Assembly: GCF_039534915.1 (NCBI RefSeq)
Contig: NZ_BAAAWE010000001.1
Coordinates: forward strand, 2,480,001 to 2,544,000
DNA length: 64,000 nucleotides
Reading direction: 5' to 3'
Origin: Streptomyces roseofulvus
GTDB lineage: Bacteria > Actinomycetota > Actinomycetes > Streptomycetales > Streptomycetaceae
Shown here: piece by piece, positions 50,865 to 59,802 of the stretch
Layout of the letters: each line of letters starts with the position of its first letter
Numbering within the stretch: the stretch's first letter is position 1
The notes under the pieces: model-generated
Told to the model about the DNA's origin: nothing
The model's input: only the letters and a program-made list of their open reading frames with translations
The model's database searches: none
Made by a program: the position numbers and the translations under genes

Positions 50865-51708
50865 GCGGGGGCCCGTGCTGCGGGCGTTGCGCGGGGTGGC
50901 GTACGCGGCGCTCCCGGCGGAGGTGGTGGTGTGCGCGCTGCTGCTCGGCGGGGTGCGGATGCCCGGGTCCGTCCTGGCCGGCGCGGAGCTGGTGATGGTC
51001 GCGCTGCTCGGGGCCGAGGCCGTGGTGTGGCTGCGGCTGCGGCGGCGGGGGCTCTCGCGGCGGGAGGCGCTGGCGGAGCTCGTACCGGAGCGGGTGCTGC
51101 GGCTGATCGGGCACGAGCTGCGGCTGATGGCGGGCCTGGGGCGGTGGGTGGCGCGGCGGCCGCACGGGACGGCGGGCGCCGAGGGCGTCTTCCCGCACGC
51201 GCGGGACCAGGCCGCCCTCATGTACGGCTTCGCGTTCGTCTGCCTGGTCGAGACGGTCGGCATGACGTGGCTGCTCGCGGACGTGCCCGTGGTGCACGAG
51301 GTCGTCCTGGTCCTCGACGTCTACACGGTCCTCTTCGTCCTGGGGCTGCACGCGGCCTCCGTCACCCGGCCGCACGTGCTGGCAGGCGGGTGCCTGCGGG
51401 TCCGCCGGGCCGCTCATGTGGACGTGCCGGTGCCGCTGGACCGGATCGCGTCCGTCCGTCGGGAGAACCGTTTCACCCACGAGCGGAAGGACGGCGAGCT
51501 GAACCTGGCCGTCGGCTCGCGGACCTCCGTGACGCTGGAGCTGGACGGGCCGGTGGAGGTCGTCGGGCTGCTCGGCTCGGTGCGGCCGGTGACCACCGTA
51601 CGGCTGCACGCGGACGACCCCGGGGCGCTGTACGCGGCCGTCCGCGACGCGGTCACGCGGGCGCGAACAGCACCTTCGCCCGGCCGGGATCCGCTGCCGC
51701 GAGCCTGA
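50851..51708 (+). CDS. Membrane protein of unknown function
   Basis: A 285-residue protein with four hydrophobic segments (about residues 17-35, 42-60, 120-140 and 147-165) and a C-terminal soluble part of about 110 residues that looks like a PH-type beta domain (LDRIASVRRENRF, RTSVTLELDGPVEVVGLL). GGAGGGGAG precedes the GTG at 50851. Overlap with merR suggests joint control. It overlaps the convergent RNB gene by 56 bp. Confidence 0.7.
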   Translation: MAGRERGPVLRALRGVAYAALPAEVVVCALLLGGVRMPGSVLAGAELVMVALLGAEAVVWLRLRRRGLSRREALAELVPERVLRLIGHELRLMAGLGRWVARRPHGTAGAEGVFPHARDQAALMYGFAFVCLVETVGMTWLLADVPVVHEVVLVLDVYTVLFVLGLHAASVTRPHVLAGGCLRVRRAAHVDVPVPLDRIASVRRENRFTHERKDGELNLAVGSRTSVTLELDGPVEVVGLLGSVRPVTTVRLHADDPGALYAAVRDAVTRARTAPSPGRDPLPRA

Positions 51709-53101
51709 CCCGCAGCCACTCCCCCAGCGGCAGCGGGGCCGTACCGCCCTCGACCCGGGCGACGACCGCCGGGTCGTCGAGGTGGACGGTGCCGACGGAC
51801 GGCTCCCGCTCCTTCACGTCGATCACGTACGCGTCGAAGAGCTCGCCCACCCGGCCGCTGAGCAGCGCCGCCTCGACGACGTCGACGCTCTCCCGCTCCA
51901 CCGCGTTGGCGCGCCGCGAGCCGGCGCCCATGGTGTCGGGCAGGCCGGGCAGCGCGGCCCGCACCCACTCCGGCGGCTCGGTCCCGGCGACCGCCGCCAC
52001 GCACAGTTCGGCGGCGTACCGGTCGACGAGCCGGCGCAGCGGGGCGGTGCAGTGGGTGTACTCGTCGGCGACGGCCGCGTGCACGGCCGGGTCGGGCAGC
52101 CGGCCGTCGGTGAAGACGGTGTAGCCGGCGCCGCGCAGCAGGGTGGTGCACTCCTGGAGGAAGGCGGCCTGGCGCGGGTCGGTGGGGTCGGCGTTCCTGA
52201 CCACCTCCGCGTACGGCACGTGGTGCGGCCAGGCGACGCCGAGCGCCTCGGCGGAGCGGCGCAGCCGGGCGACGGCCCCGTCGGGGGCGACCGGCAGGGT
52301 GCGCAGGATGCCGGTGCCCGCGGCGGTCATGAGGTCGGCGGCGGCCATGCCGGTGAGCAGGGAGATCTGCGCGTTCCAGCTCTCGGCGGGCAGGGGCGCG
52401 CGGTAGGCGAGCGTGTAGGTGTGGTCGCCGGGGACCTCGACGATCTCCTGTTCGGGGACGTCGAGGGAGATCCCGCCGCGTTCGATCTCGCGCTCCTCGC
52501 GGAGCCGGCCGATGGCGCGGAGGAGGGCGAGGGGTTCCTCTGCGGTGCCGGAGTCGATCTGCCGCTGGACGGAGGCGTAGTCGAGCCTGGCGCGGCTGCG
52601 GACGAGGGCGCGGCGCAGGTCGGTGGCGACCCGGCGGCCCTCGGCGTCGAGGTCGATCCGCCAGAGCAGGGCGGGGCGGGGCTCGCCGGGCAGCAGGCTG
52701 GCGGCGCCCTCGGAGAGCGCCGGCGGGTGGAGGGGGGCCTTGCCGTCGGGGAAGTAGAGGGTGAGGACCCGCCGGTGGGCCTCGGCGTCGATCGCCCCGC
52801 CGGGGGCGACGAAGGCGGCGACGTCGGCGATGGCGTAGTGGACGCGGTAGCCGCCGTCGGCCCGCCGGGCCAGGTGCATGGCCTGGTCGAGGTCGGTGGA
52901 GGTGGGCGGGTCGATGGTGAGGAACGGCAGGTCGGTGGCGTCGTAGGCGGGGAGCCGGGGGTTCTTCGCGGCGGCCTCGGCCTCGGCGAGCACGTCCGGC
53001 GGGAAGCCCTCGGGGACGGCGAGCTCGGTACGGAGTGCGCGCAGGGCGGCCCGCAGCGGAGCCTCGGCTGCGCCGGTCACGTGGAGGTGGCGGCGGGGCA
53101 T
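51653..53101 (-). CDS. RNB-domain ribonuclease (RNase II/R family)
   Basis: A 482-residue protein with a central RNB catalytic domain. Catalytic Asp residues lie in LPFLTIDPPTSTDLDQAMHL (about residues 60-75), preceding YRVHYAIADVAAFV; later HCTAPLRRLVDRYA is the conserved RNB end motif. It lacks the two cold-shock domains of full RNase R, as in other compact actinobacterial homologues, and has a short C-terminal S1-like part. It degrades RNA 3' to 5'. The ATG at 53101 is 7 nt after TACGCT (53114-53109), so it is leaderless. Confidence 0.88.
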   Translation of the reverse strand: MPRRHLHVTGAAEAPLRAALRALRTELAVPEGFPPDVLAEAEAAAKNPRLPAYDATDLPFLTIDPPTSTDLDQAMHLARRADGGYRVHYAIADVAAFVAPGGAIDAEAHRRVLTLYFPDGKAPLHPPALSEGAASLLPGEPRPALLWRIDLDAEGRRVATDLRRALVRSRARLDYASVQRQIDSGTAEEPLALLRAIGRLREEREIERGGISLDVPEQEIVEVPGDHTYTLAYRAPLPAESWNAQISLLTGMAAADLMTAAGTGILRTLPVAPDGAVARLRRSAEALGVAWPHHVPYAEVVRNADPTDPRQAAFLQECTTLLRGAGYTVFTDGRLPDPAVHAAVADEYTHCTAPLRRLVDRYAAELCVAAVAGTEPPEWVRAALPGLPDTMGAGSRRANAVERESVDVVEAALLSGRVGELFDAYVIDVKEREPSVGTVHLDDPAVVARVEGGTAPLPLGEWLRVRLAAADPGRAKVLFAPA

Positions 53102-53221
53102 GGAACCGAGCGTAGGGCGGGGTGCGGGGGGCGGCATGTCGTGGGGAGGGGGTGGCGGTGGTTTGTACGCTGGCATGCCGGGGCCGCATCCCCGTTCCCG
53201 TACGTATGAAGGAGAACCACC

Positions 53222-53989
53222 GTGCTCGTGCTGCTGCCGCCCTCCGAAGGCAAGGCGCCCTCCGGGTCCGGGGCGCCGCTCAAGCCGGAGTCGCTGTCGC
53301 TGCCGGGGCTCGCGGCGGCGCGGGCGGCGGTCCTCGACGAGCTGGTCGAGCTGTGCGCCGCCGACGAGGAGAAGGCGCGCGAGGTGCTGGGCCTGAGCGA
53401 GGGGCTGCGCGGCGAGGTCGCGAAGAACACCGGGCTGCGGACGGCGGGCGCGCGTCCGGCCGGCGAGATCTACACCGGCGTGCTGTACGACGCGCTGGGC
53501 CTGGCGACGCTGGACGCGGCGGCCCGGAAGCGCGCGGGGGCCTCGCTGCTGGTCTTCTCCGGGCTGTGGGGCGCGGTGAAGGTGACCGACCGGATCCCGT
53601 CGTACCGCTGCTCGATGGGGGTCAAGCTGCCGGGGCTCGGCGCGCTGGGCGCGCACTGGCGGGGGGCGATGGCCTCGGTGCTGCCGGAGGCGGCCGGGGA
53701 CGGCCTCGTGCTGGACCTGCGCTCGTCGGCGTACGCGGCGGCGTGGAAGCCGAAGGGCGAGGTGGCGGCGCGGACCGCGACGGTACGGGTGCTGCACGCG
53801 CCGACCCGGAAGGTGGTCAGCCACTTCAACAAGGCGACCAAGGGCCGGATCGTGCGGAGCCTGCTGGAGTCGGACGCGGCGCCGGGCACGCCGGAGGAGC
53901 TGGTGGAGGCGCTGCGGGACCTCGGGTACGTCGTGGAGACGGGCGCGAAGGCGGGGGCGCTCGACGTGCTGGTGGACGAGATCCACTGA
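53222..53989 (+). CDS. yaaA: YaaA/DUF328 peroxide-stress protein
   Basis: A 255-residue member of the UPF0246 family. Signatures are MLVLLPPSEGKAPSGSG at the start, IYTGVLYDALG, FSGLWGAVKVTDRIPSYRCS and, near the end, HFNKATKGRIVRSLLE. In E. coli YaaA lowers free iron and protects DNA from peroxide. AAGGAG precedes the GTG at 53222. Confidence 0.9.
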   Translation: MLVLLPPSEGKAPSGSGAPLKPESLSLPGLAAARAAVLDELVELCAADEEKAREVLGLSEGLRGEVAKNTGLRTAGARPAGEIYTGVLYDALGLATLDAAARKRAGASLLVFSGLWGAVKVTDRIPSYRCSMGVKLPGLGALGAHWRGAMASVLPEAAGDGLVLDLRSSAYAAAWKPKGEVAARTATVRVLHAPTRKVVSHFNKATKGRIVRSLLESDAAPGTPEELVEALRDLGYVVETGAKAGALDVLVDEIH

Positions 53990-54052
53990 GCCGCCGTTGC
54001 GCGGTGCGCAACGGGCGTTGCACAAGCCGGGGGTGCTGGGCAGGATGAGGCC

Positions 54053-54691
54053 ATGTCCAGCACCCCCGGCCTGTTCGCGCTCGCCCCGCACGCCCCCGTC
54101 GTCCCGGTCGTGGTGATCGAGGACGCCGCCGACGCCGTGCCGCTGGCCCGGGCGCTGGTGGCGGGCGGGCTGCCGCTGATCGAGGTCACGCTGCGCACCC
54201 CGGCCGCGCTCGACGCGGTGCGGGCGGTCGCGGCCGAGGTGCCGGAGGCGGTGGTCGGCGCGGGGACGGTGGTCTCGGCGGCCGGGGCGGCGGACGCCGT
54301 ACGGGCGGGGGCGCGGTTCCTGGTGAGCCCGGGGTGTTCGGGGCGGCTGCTCGGGGCGCTGCGGGAGTCGGGCGTGCCGTTCCTGCCGGGCGTCTCGACC
54401 GCCTCCGAGGTGCTGGCCCTGCTGGAGGAGGGCGTCACGGAGATGAAGTTCTTCCCGGCGGAGGCGGCCGGCGGCGTCCCTTATCTGCGGTCCCTGGCGG
54501 GTCCGCTGCCGCAGGCCCGGTTCTGCCCGACGGGCGGCGTCTCGGCCGCCTCGGCCCCCGGCTATCTCGCGCTGCCGAACGTCGCCTGCGTGGGCGGCAG
54601 CTGGATGCTGCCGCCGGACGCGCTCGCCGCCCGCGACTGGCGGCGGGTGGAGGCGCTGGCGCGGGAGGCGGCGGGGCTCAGCCGTCGGTGA
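54053..54691 (+). CDS. eda: 2-dehydro-3-deoxy-phosphogluconate aldolase
   Basis: A 212-residue class I aldolase. Active-site residues: Glu in LPLIEVTLRTPAAL (about 43) and Schiff-base Lys in VTEMKFFPAEAAGG (about 131); phosphate-binding loop PTGGVSAASAP (about 160). It splits KDPG to pyruvate and glyceraldehyde 3-phosphate. No edd gene is near, so it may serve sugar-acid breakdown in general. Confidence 0.93.
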   Translation: MSSTPGLFALAPHAPVVPVVVIEDAADAVPLARALVAGGLPLIEVTLRTPAALDAVRAVAAEVPEAVVGAGTVVSAAGAADAVRAGARFLVSPGCSGRLLGALRESGVPFLPGVSTASEVLALLEEGVTEMKFFPAEAAGGVPYLRSLAGPLPQARFCPTGGVSAASAPGYLALPNVACVGGSWMLPPDALAARDWRRVEALAREAAGLSRR

Positions 54692-55481
54692 AGCGCACCC
54701 CGAGGTGGTCGGTCACCGGGCGGTAGCCGAGGCGCCGGTAGAGGGCGTTGCTGGTGGGGTTGGCGAGGTCGGTGAAGAGCAGGACCTGCGCGGCGCCGGC
54801 GGCGAGGGCGGCCCCGCTGACGGCGGCGGTGACGCCCGCGGCGTACCCCCGGCCGCGGTCGGCGGGCGGGGTGTAGACGAGGTGCACCCGGGCCTGGCCC
54901 TCGACCGTGCGGGAGACGGCGGCCATCGACGCCGGCCGTCCGGCCGGGGCCTCCCACACGTGGAGGCGGCCCTCGGTGAGGCGTTCGGTGAGCATGCCGG
55001 TGTAGTCGTCGGCGGGCTCCTCGCCGATGGCACGGACGAAGGCCGTGGTCCACTCGGCGAGGAGGGGGAGGTCCGCCTCGGTCGCATGCCGGGCGCGGCC
55101 GGCCGGGGCCGGGTCGGGCGGCGTGAGCGCGCCCAGCCGGTAGAGCCGCATCCGCAGGAGCGGGGTCCAGGGGCGGCCGGCGGCGTCGAGGTACGCCTCC
55201 ACCGCCGCCGTCTCGCCGCGCAGCTCCACCGGCTGGTCGCCGTCCGGCAGCGCGAGCGCCCGGGCCGCCTCGGTGGTGGTCACACCGAGGGACGGGAGCC
55301 CGGAGCGCGGGACCGCGACGACGCCGGTCACCCGGCCGTCGGGCTCCGTCCACCAGCCGAGCCGGTCCGCCTTCTCCGTGAGCGTCAGCACGGAGGTGTT
55401 GCGGGCCGGGTCGGCGGCGAGGTGGGCGCCGGCGGCGGCCCGGAAGACGGCGGGGTCGGCGGTGAAGTGCCAGCGGCCCAC
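54678..55481 (-). CDS. GNAT N-acetyltransferase
   Basis: A 267-residue protein. The C-terminal half holds the acetyl-CoA motif VHLVYTPPADRGRGYAAGVT (motif A, about residue 200) and LFTDLANPTSNALYRRLGY. The N-terminal half (TADPAVFRAAAGAHLAADP) is a degenerate GNAT-like repeat. Substrate unknown. The GTG at 55481 lies 1 nt from the stop of the upstream gene in the operon. It overlaps eda by 14 bp at the 3' end. Confidence 0.85.
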   Translation of the reverse strand: MGRWHFTADPAVFRAAAGAHLAADPARNTSVLTLTEKADRLGWWTEPDGRVTGVVAVPRSGLPSLGVTTTEAARALALPDGDQPVELRGETAAVEAYLDAAGRPWTPLLRMRLYRLGALTPPDPAPAGRARHATEADLPLLAEWTTAFVRAIGEEPADDYTGMLTERLTEGRLHVWEAPAGRPASMAAVSRTVEGQARVHLVYTPPADRGRGYAAGVTAAVSGAALAAGAAQVLLFTDLANPTSNALYRRLGYRPVTDHLGVRFTDG

Positions 55482-55482
55482 G

Positions 55483-56883
55483 TCAGCGCCTGAGGTGCGA
55501 GGTGTCGTTGAGGAGGCGCACGGAGGCGTTGCCGTCGGCGTAGTAGGCGACGGCGGAGAGCGAGGCGGCGGACAGTTCCATCTTGAACAGGGACTCCGGC
55601 GGGGCGCCGAGCGCCAGTCGCACCAGGGTCTTGATGGGCGTGACGTGGCTGACGAGGAGGACCGTACGGCCCGCGTGGGCGGCGGCCAGCCGGTCGCGGG
55701 CGGCGGCGACGCGGCGGGCGACGGCGGCGAAGCTCTCGCCGCCGCCGGTCGGGGCGGCCTTCGGGGAGGCGAGCCAGGCGTCGAGGTCCTCGGGGTGGCG
55801 CTCGCGGACCTCGGCGAAGGTGAGCCCCTCCCAGGCGCCGAAGTCGGTCTCGCGCAGCCCCTGGTCGACGACGACGTCGAGTCCGAGGCGGGCGGCGACG
55901 GTCTCGGCGGTCTGGCGGCAGCGGACGAGCGGCGAGCTGACGATGTGCTGGATCGTGCCGCGGGCGGCGAGCGCCTCGGCGACGGCGGCGGCCTGGCGGC
56001 GCCCGGCCTCGGACAGCTCGGGGTCGGAGCCGCCGCTTCCCGAGAAACGCTTCTCGGGGGTGAGGGCGGTCTCGCCGTGGCGGAGCAGGACGAAGGTGGC
56101 GGGGGTGGAGAGGTCCGGTCCGGCCGTGGGGCCCGTAGCGGCACCCGCTGCCGCGTCGGCAGGTACGGCGGCGGGCGCGGCCGGTGCGGGCGCGGGCTCG
56201 GCGGCAGACGGGTCCTGAGAAGCGGTGCCCGGCACCGGGGGCTGTGCCCACCCTCCCCCGGAGGGGGTACCCCCACGCCCTGCGGAACGATCGCCCACAG
56301 CGGGGGCGGCGGTGGCCGCGGCCGCGCCGGCGCTGCCCGCCGCAGGCGAGTTCGTGCCGGCGAGGGCCGCTCGGGCCTTGGCGGCGCCCGCTGCGGCGTC
56401 GCCGGGCGGGCCCGCCGGCGGCAAGGCCGCCGCGACCTGGGCCGCCGAGGTGTCGCGGGGGGACCACTGTTCGCCGCGGGCGCCCGCGTCCATGGCCTCG
56501 TTGGCCAGGCGGTCGGCGTGCTTGTTGCGCTCGCGCGGGATCCACTCGTAGCGGACCCGGTCGGCGGGGAAGGCGCGGGCCGCCTCCGCCGCCAGCGGCT
56601 TCATGTCGGGGTGCTTGATCTTCCAGCGGCCCGACATCTGCTCGACGACGAGCTTGGAGTCCATCCTGACCCGGACCACGGCGTCGGGCGCCAGGTCCAG
56701 GGCGGCGCGGAGGCCCGCGATGAGGCCCTTGTACTCGGCGACGTTGTTGGTGGCGACGCCGATGTACTCGGCGGCCTCCGCGAGCGTCTCGCCCGTGGCC
56801 GGGTCGAGGACGACGGCGCCGTAGCCGGCGGGGCCGGGATTGCCCCGGGAGCCGCCGTCCGCCTCGACCACGAGCTCGCGCAT
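55483..56883 (-). CDS. Bifunctional RNase HI / histidine phosphatase
   Basis: A 466-residue fusion. Residues 1-130: RNase HI, with VVEADGGSRGNPGPAGYG (first acidic residue), VAEYKGLIAGL (Glu) and RVRMDSKLVVEQM and NKHADRLAN (Asp). Residues about 270-466: histidine phosphatase with FVLLRHGETALT (phospho-His) and LLVSHVTPIK. The linker of about 120 residues is Ala/Pro-rich and contains a translated dispersed repeat (56231-56300). The same fusion in mycobacteria removes RNA from hybrids and acts as an acid or alpha-ribazole phosphatase. The ATG at 56883 overlaps the zinc-ribbon stop (TAATG). Confidence 0.93.
   Translation of the reverse strand: MRELVVEADGGSRGNPGPAGYGAVVLDPATGETLAEAAEYIGVATNNVAEYKGLIAGLRAALDLAPDAVVRVRMDSKLVVEQMSGRWKIKHPDMKPLAAEAARAFPADRVRYEWIPRERNKHADRLANEAMDAGARGEQWSPRDTSAAQVAAALPPAGPPGDAAAGAAKARAALAGTNSPAAGSAGAAAATAAPAVGDRSAGRGGTPSGGGWAQPPVPGTASQDPSAAEPAPAPAAPAAVPADAAAGAATGPTAGPDLSTPATFVLLRHGETALTPEKRFSGSGGSDPELSEAGRRQAAAVAEALAARGTIQHIVSSPLVRCRQTAETVAARLGLDVVVDQGLRETDFGAWEGLTFAEVRERHPEDLDAWLASPKAAPTGGGESFAAVARRVAAARDRLAAAHAGRTVLLVSHVTPIKTLVRLALGAPPESLFKMELSAASLSAVAYYADGNASVRLLNDTSHLRR
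56231..56300. repeat. Dispersed repeat, copy 2, within a coding linker
   Basis: The stretch contains CTCCCCCGGAGGGGGTACC and then an 18-mer (56282-56299) that is the exact reverse complement of TGTGGGCGATCGTTCCGC at 30833. It lies inside the RNase HI-phosphatase linker and is translated as GDRSAGRGGTPSGGGWAQPP. Confidence 0.65.
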
Positions 56884-57626
56884 TACAGGCCGGACTCCGC
56901 CGTGCGGACGAGGATGCGGCGGCAGTTCTCGCAGCGGACGACCGCGTCCTTCGCGGCGGCCCGGACCTCGTTCAGCTCGGTGATGTTGAGCTCGATGTGG
57001 CAGCCCTCGCACTTGCGCTGGTAGAGGCGGGCCGCGCCGACGCCGCCCTGCTGCTCGCGGAGCTTGTCGTAGAGCTTCAGCAGGTCGGCGGGGACGGTGC
57101 CGGCGACGACCTCGCGCTCCTTGGCGACGCCGGCGGCCTCCTCGTCCAGGCCGGCCTGGGCGGTGTCGCGGCGGGCGGTGGCGTCGTCCACCTTGGCCTG
57201 GACGGCGGCGACGCGCTCGGTGAGCTCGGCGACGCGCTCCTGGGCGGACTCGCGGCGCTCCATCACCTCCAGGACGATCTCCTCCAGGTCGCCCTGGCGC
57301 TTGGCGAGCGAGGTGATCTCGCGCTGGAGGCTCTCCAGGTCCTTCGGGGAGGAGACGGCGCCGGAGTCGAGCCGCTGCTGGTCGCGGGCGGCGCGCTGGC
57401 GGACCTGGTCGACGTCCTGCTCGGCCTTGGTCTGCTCGCGGGCGCAGTCGCTCTCCTCGGTCTGCGCGGCGACGAGCAGGTCGCGCAGCTGGGTGAGGTC
57501 CTTGGTCAGCGCCTCGATCTCCGCGTGCTCGGGCAGCGCCTTGCGCTTGTGGGCGAGCTGCTGGAGGCGGACGTCCAGGGCCTGGACGTCGAGGAGGCGG
57601 ATCTGGTCGGCGGGCGCGGCGTTCAG
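56883..57626 (-). CDS. Coiled-coil zinc-ribbon protein (C4-type)
   Basis: A 247-residue protein: a long antiparallel coiled coil (residues about 10-180) followed by a zinc ribbon with CEGC (about 202) and CENC (about 224). Homologues are conserved in Actinobacteria and grouped as CT398-like; nucleic-acid binding is assumed. No ATG, GTG or TTG gives the conserved start; the likely initiator is CTG at 57626, which has GGAG 7 nt upstream and overlaps the Nif3 stop (CTGA). It is co-transcribed with its neighbours. Confidence 0.8.
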   Translation of the reverse strand: MNAAPADQIRLLDVQALDVRLQQLAHKRKALPEHAEIEALTKDLTQLRDLLVAAQTEESDCAREQTKAEQDVDQVRQRAARDQQRLDSGAVSSPKDLESLQREITSLAKRQGDLEEIVLEVMERRESAQERVAELTERVAAVQAKVDDATARRDTAQAGLDEEAAGVAKEREVVAGTVPADLLKLYDKLREQQGGVGAARLYQRKCEGCHIELNITELNEVRAAAKDAVVRCENCRRILVRTAESGL

Positions 57627-58453
57627 TTGGGGGCTCCAGAGGAAGTGTGGTGGGAGGACCAGGGGTCGGTGACCGTCTTCGAGACGTGGACGCGGAGGTC
57701 CCAGCCGTGGCGGTCGGAGATCTCGTCGAGCTGGGCGGCGGCCTGTTCGCACCAGGGCCACTCGGTGGCCCAGTGGGCGGCGTCGACGAGGCCCAGCGGG
57801 CCCGAGGAGGACGCGGCCTGGGTGGCCTCGGAGACGGGGTGGTGGCGCAGGTCCGCGGTGAGGAAGGCGTCCGCCCCGGCGGCCCGCACGGCGTCGAAGA
57901 GGCTGTCGCCGGAGCCGCCGCTGACGGCGACGCGGCGGACGGTCATGGCGGGGTCGCCGGCGACCCGGATGCCCTGCGCGGTGGCGGGCAGCCGCTTCGC
58001 GGCGCGGGCGGCGAACTCGGCGAGGGTCTCGGGGTGGTCGAGCTCGCAGATCCGGCCGAGGTTGTTCTCGGGGACGAGCGGGCCGGTGACGCGCAGGTCG
58101 AGGGCGCCGGCGAGGGCGTCGGAGACGCCGGGGTCGGCGGTGTCGGCGTTGGTGTGCGCGACGTGCAGGGCGATGTCGTGCTTGATCAGGGTGTGCACGA
58201 CCCGGCCCTTGAAGTGGCCCGCCGCGACCGTCGTCGTCCCGCGCAGGTAGAGCGGGTGGTGGGTGACGATCAGGTCGGCGCCGAGGGCGACGGCCTCGTC
58301 CGCGATCTCCTGGACGGGATCGACGGCGAAGAGGACGCGGCGCACCTCGGCGTCGGGGTCGCCGCAGACGGTGCCGACGGCGTCCCACTGCTCGGCCCGC
58401 TGGGGAGGCCAGAGGGCGTCGAGTTCGGCGATGACTTCAGACAGACGGGGCAC
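57623..58453 (-). CDS. Nif3-like dinuclear metal-center protein
   Basis: A 276-residue protein of the Nif3/DUF34 family. Metal ligands: VTHHPLYLRG (HH, about 65) and HTNADTADPG (about 100), later AHWATEWPW (HxxxE). Often described as GTP cyclohydrolase-like, but the reaction is unknown. First gene of a four-gene operon with the zinc ribbon, RNase HI-phosphatase and GNAT. The GTG at 58453 is 7 nt after TAGCCT (58466-58461 on the minus strand), so leaderless. Confidence 0.9.
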   Translation of the reverse strand: MPRLSEVIAELDALWPPQRAEQWDAVGTVCGDPDAEVRRVLFAVDPVQEIADEAVALGADLIVTHHPLYLRGTTTVAAGHFKGRVVHTLIKHDIALHVAHTNADTADPGVSDALAGALDLRVTGPLVPENNLGRICELDHPETLAEFAARAAKRLPATAQGIRVAGDPAMTVRRVAVSGGSGDSLFDAVRAAGADAFLTADLRHHPVSEATQAASSSGPLGLVDAAHWATEWPWCEQAAAQLDEISDRHGWDLRVHVSKTVTDPWSSHHTSSGAPN

Positions 58454-58519
58454 GGAGGAAAGGCTACCTGCCCTCCGTGCCCCGCCGTCCTGGCCTGTGG
58501 ACGACTCCGGAACCCCGGC

Positions 58520-59560
58520 CTACTTCTTCACGAGGTCGGCGCGCAGGTCGTCCAGGACGCTGTTCGCCGCCGTGACGCCGAGGCCGAGGTACCAGGTCTC
58601 GTCGGCGACGTCCTTGGCCTGGCCGCCCTTGACGGCCTTGAGGTTCTTCCACAGCGGGTTGCCCTGGGCGGCGTCCTTCTTGGTCGCCTTGGCGTCGCCG
58701 TAGACGCCGGTGAAGATCCAGTCGGCGTCGGCCTGGTCGATCTTCTCCGGGCTGACCTCGACGGCGAGGTCGTTCACCTGCTGGTTCTTCGGGCGGGGCA
58801 GGCCGGCGTCCTCCAGGATGGTGCCGATGAACGACGCCTTCGCGTAGAGGCGGATCTTGCCGGGGAGGTAGCGGACCATCGAGACGGTCGGCTTGTTCGG
58901 GCCGATGTCCGTGCCGAGCTGCTTCGCCTTGGTCTCGTACGCGGCGAGCTTCTCCTTCGCCTCGGCGGTCTTGTCGAGCGCGGCGGCGTTGAGGAGGTAG
59001 TTCTCCTTCCAGGTGAAGCCCGGGCGGATGGAGAAGACGGTCGGCGCGATCTTCGACAGCTCGTCGTACTTGTCGGCGGCGCGGAGCTGGCTGCCGAGGA
59101 TGAGGTCGGGCTGGAGGTTGGCGATCGCCTCCAGGTTGAGGTTGTTGATGGTGCCGACGGACCGGGGGCTGCCGGCGTCCTCGGCGAGGTAGCCGGGGAT
59201 GCCGTCGTCGCCCTCGGAGGGGGCGTAGCCGACGGGCTTGACGCCGAGGGAGACGACGTTGTCGAGCTCGCCGACGTCGAGGACGACGACGCGCTTCGGG
59301 GCGGCCTCGACCTCGGTGGTGCCCATGGCGTGGGTGAGGGTGCGGGGGAACTGGCCCGGCTTGGCGTCGGTGCCCATGGCGGCGGTCTTGGCGGCGGCGT
59401 CGCCGAAGTCCTTGCCGCCGGTGGCGACGTCCTTCTTCTTCGCCGTGTCCTCCTTCTTGGCGGAGGCGTCGGACGAGCCGTCGCCCCCTCCGCAGGCCGC
59501 GAGGGAGAGCGCGGCGGCGAGGGCGACGGCGGCGGCGGTGCCGCGGCGGCGGAGGGACAT
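58520..59560 (-). CDS. Iron-siderophore ABC transporter substrate-binding lipoprotein
   Basis: A 346-residue lipoprotein: signal peptide with lipobox SLAACG (Cys about 22), a Lys/Ala-rich spacer, then a two-lobe FecB/FepB fold (KRVVVLDVGELDNVVSLGV, LQPDLILGSQL, WIFTGVYGD). It binds ferric siderophore for an ABC importer; no permease gene is adjacent, so it must share one encoded elsewhere. An iron box 81 bp upstream points to iron control. AGGAG precedes the ATG at 59560. Confidence 0.92.
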   Translation of the reverse strand: MSLRRRGTAAAVALAAALSLAACGGGDGSSDASAKKEDTAKKKDVATGGKDFGDAAAKTAAMGTDAKPGQFPRTLTHAMGTTEVEAAPKRVVVLDVGELDNVVSLGVKPVGYAPSEGDDGIPGYLAEDAGSPRSVGTINNLNLEAIANLQPDLILGSQLRAADKYDELSKIAPTVFSIRPGFTWKENYLLNAAALDKTAEAKEKLAAYETKAKQLGTDIGPNKPTVSMVRYLPGKIRLYAKASFIGTILEDAGLPRPKNQQVNDLAVEVSPEKIDQADADWIFTGVYGDAKATKKDAAQGNPLWKNLKAVKGGQAKDVADETWYLGLGVTAANSVLDDLRADLVKK

Positions 59561-59640
59561 CGGGAGGGCTCCTCTTCGATGGCGGAACGTCGAGGTGGGG
59601 ACGACGCAGGGCTGTTCCACGGCGGACCCACTGGCTCCGC

Positions 59641-59659
59641 TTAGGCTCGCCTTACCTTA
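59641..59659. promoter_or_regulatory. Iron box upstream of the siderophore-binding lipoprotein
   Basis: TTAGGCTCGCCTTACCTTA is a 19-bp variant of the DmdR1/IdeR consensus (TTAGG...CCTTA with further AGG/CCT symmetry). It should repress the gene when iron is plentiful. Confidence 0.65.
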
Positions 59660-59802
59660 CAAGCGCAGGTGCTCCGCCAGCACAACCGGCCCCCGCGCTC
59701 AATCGAACGGGCCGACCGCCATCCTTATGTGTGAAGTGCGGGGGCTCGTGTTGTTCGGCTGGAAGTGCGAAAACTAGCTTCGTGGCCGGAGGTGACGAGT
59801 CG

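Noticed and set aside
54678..56276. 532-codon extension of the acetyltransferase
   Set aside because: The upstream part is the RNase HI-phosphatase gene read in another frame; the GTG at 55481 fits the operon layout.
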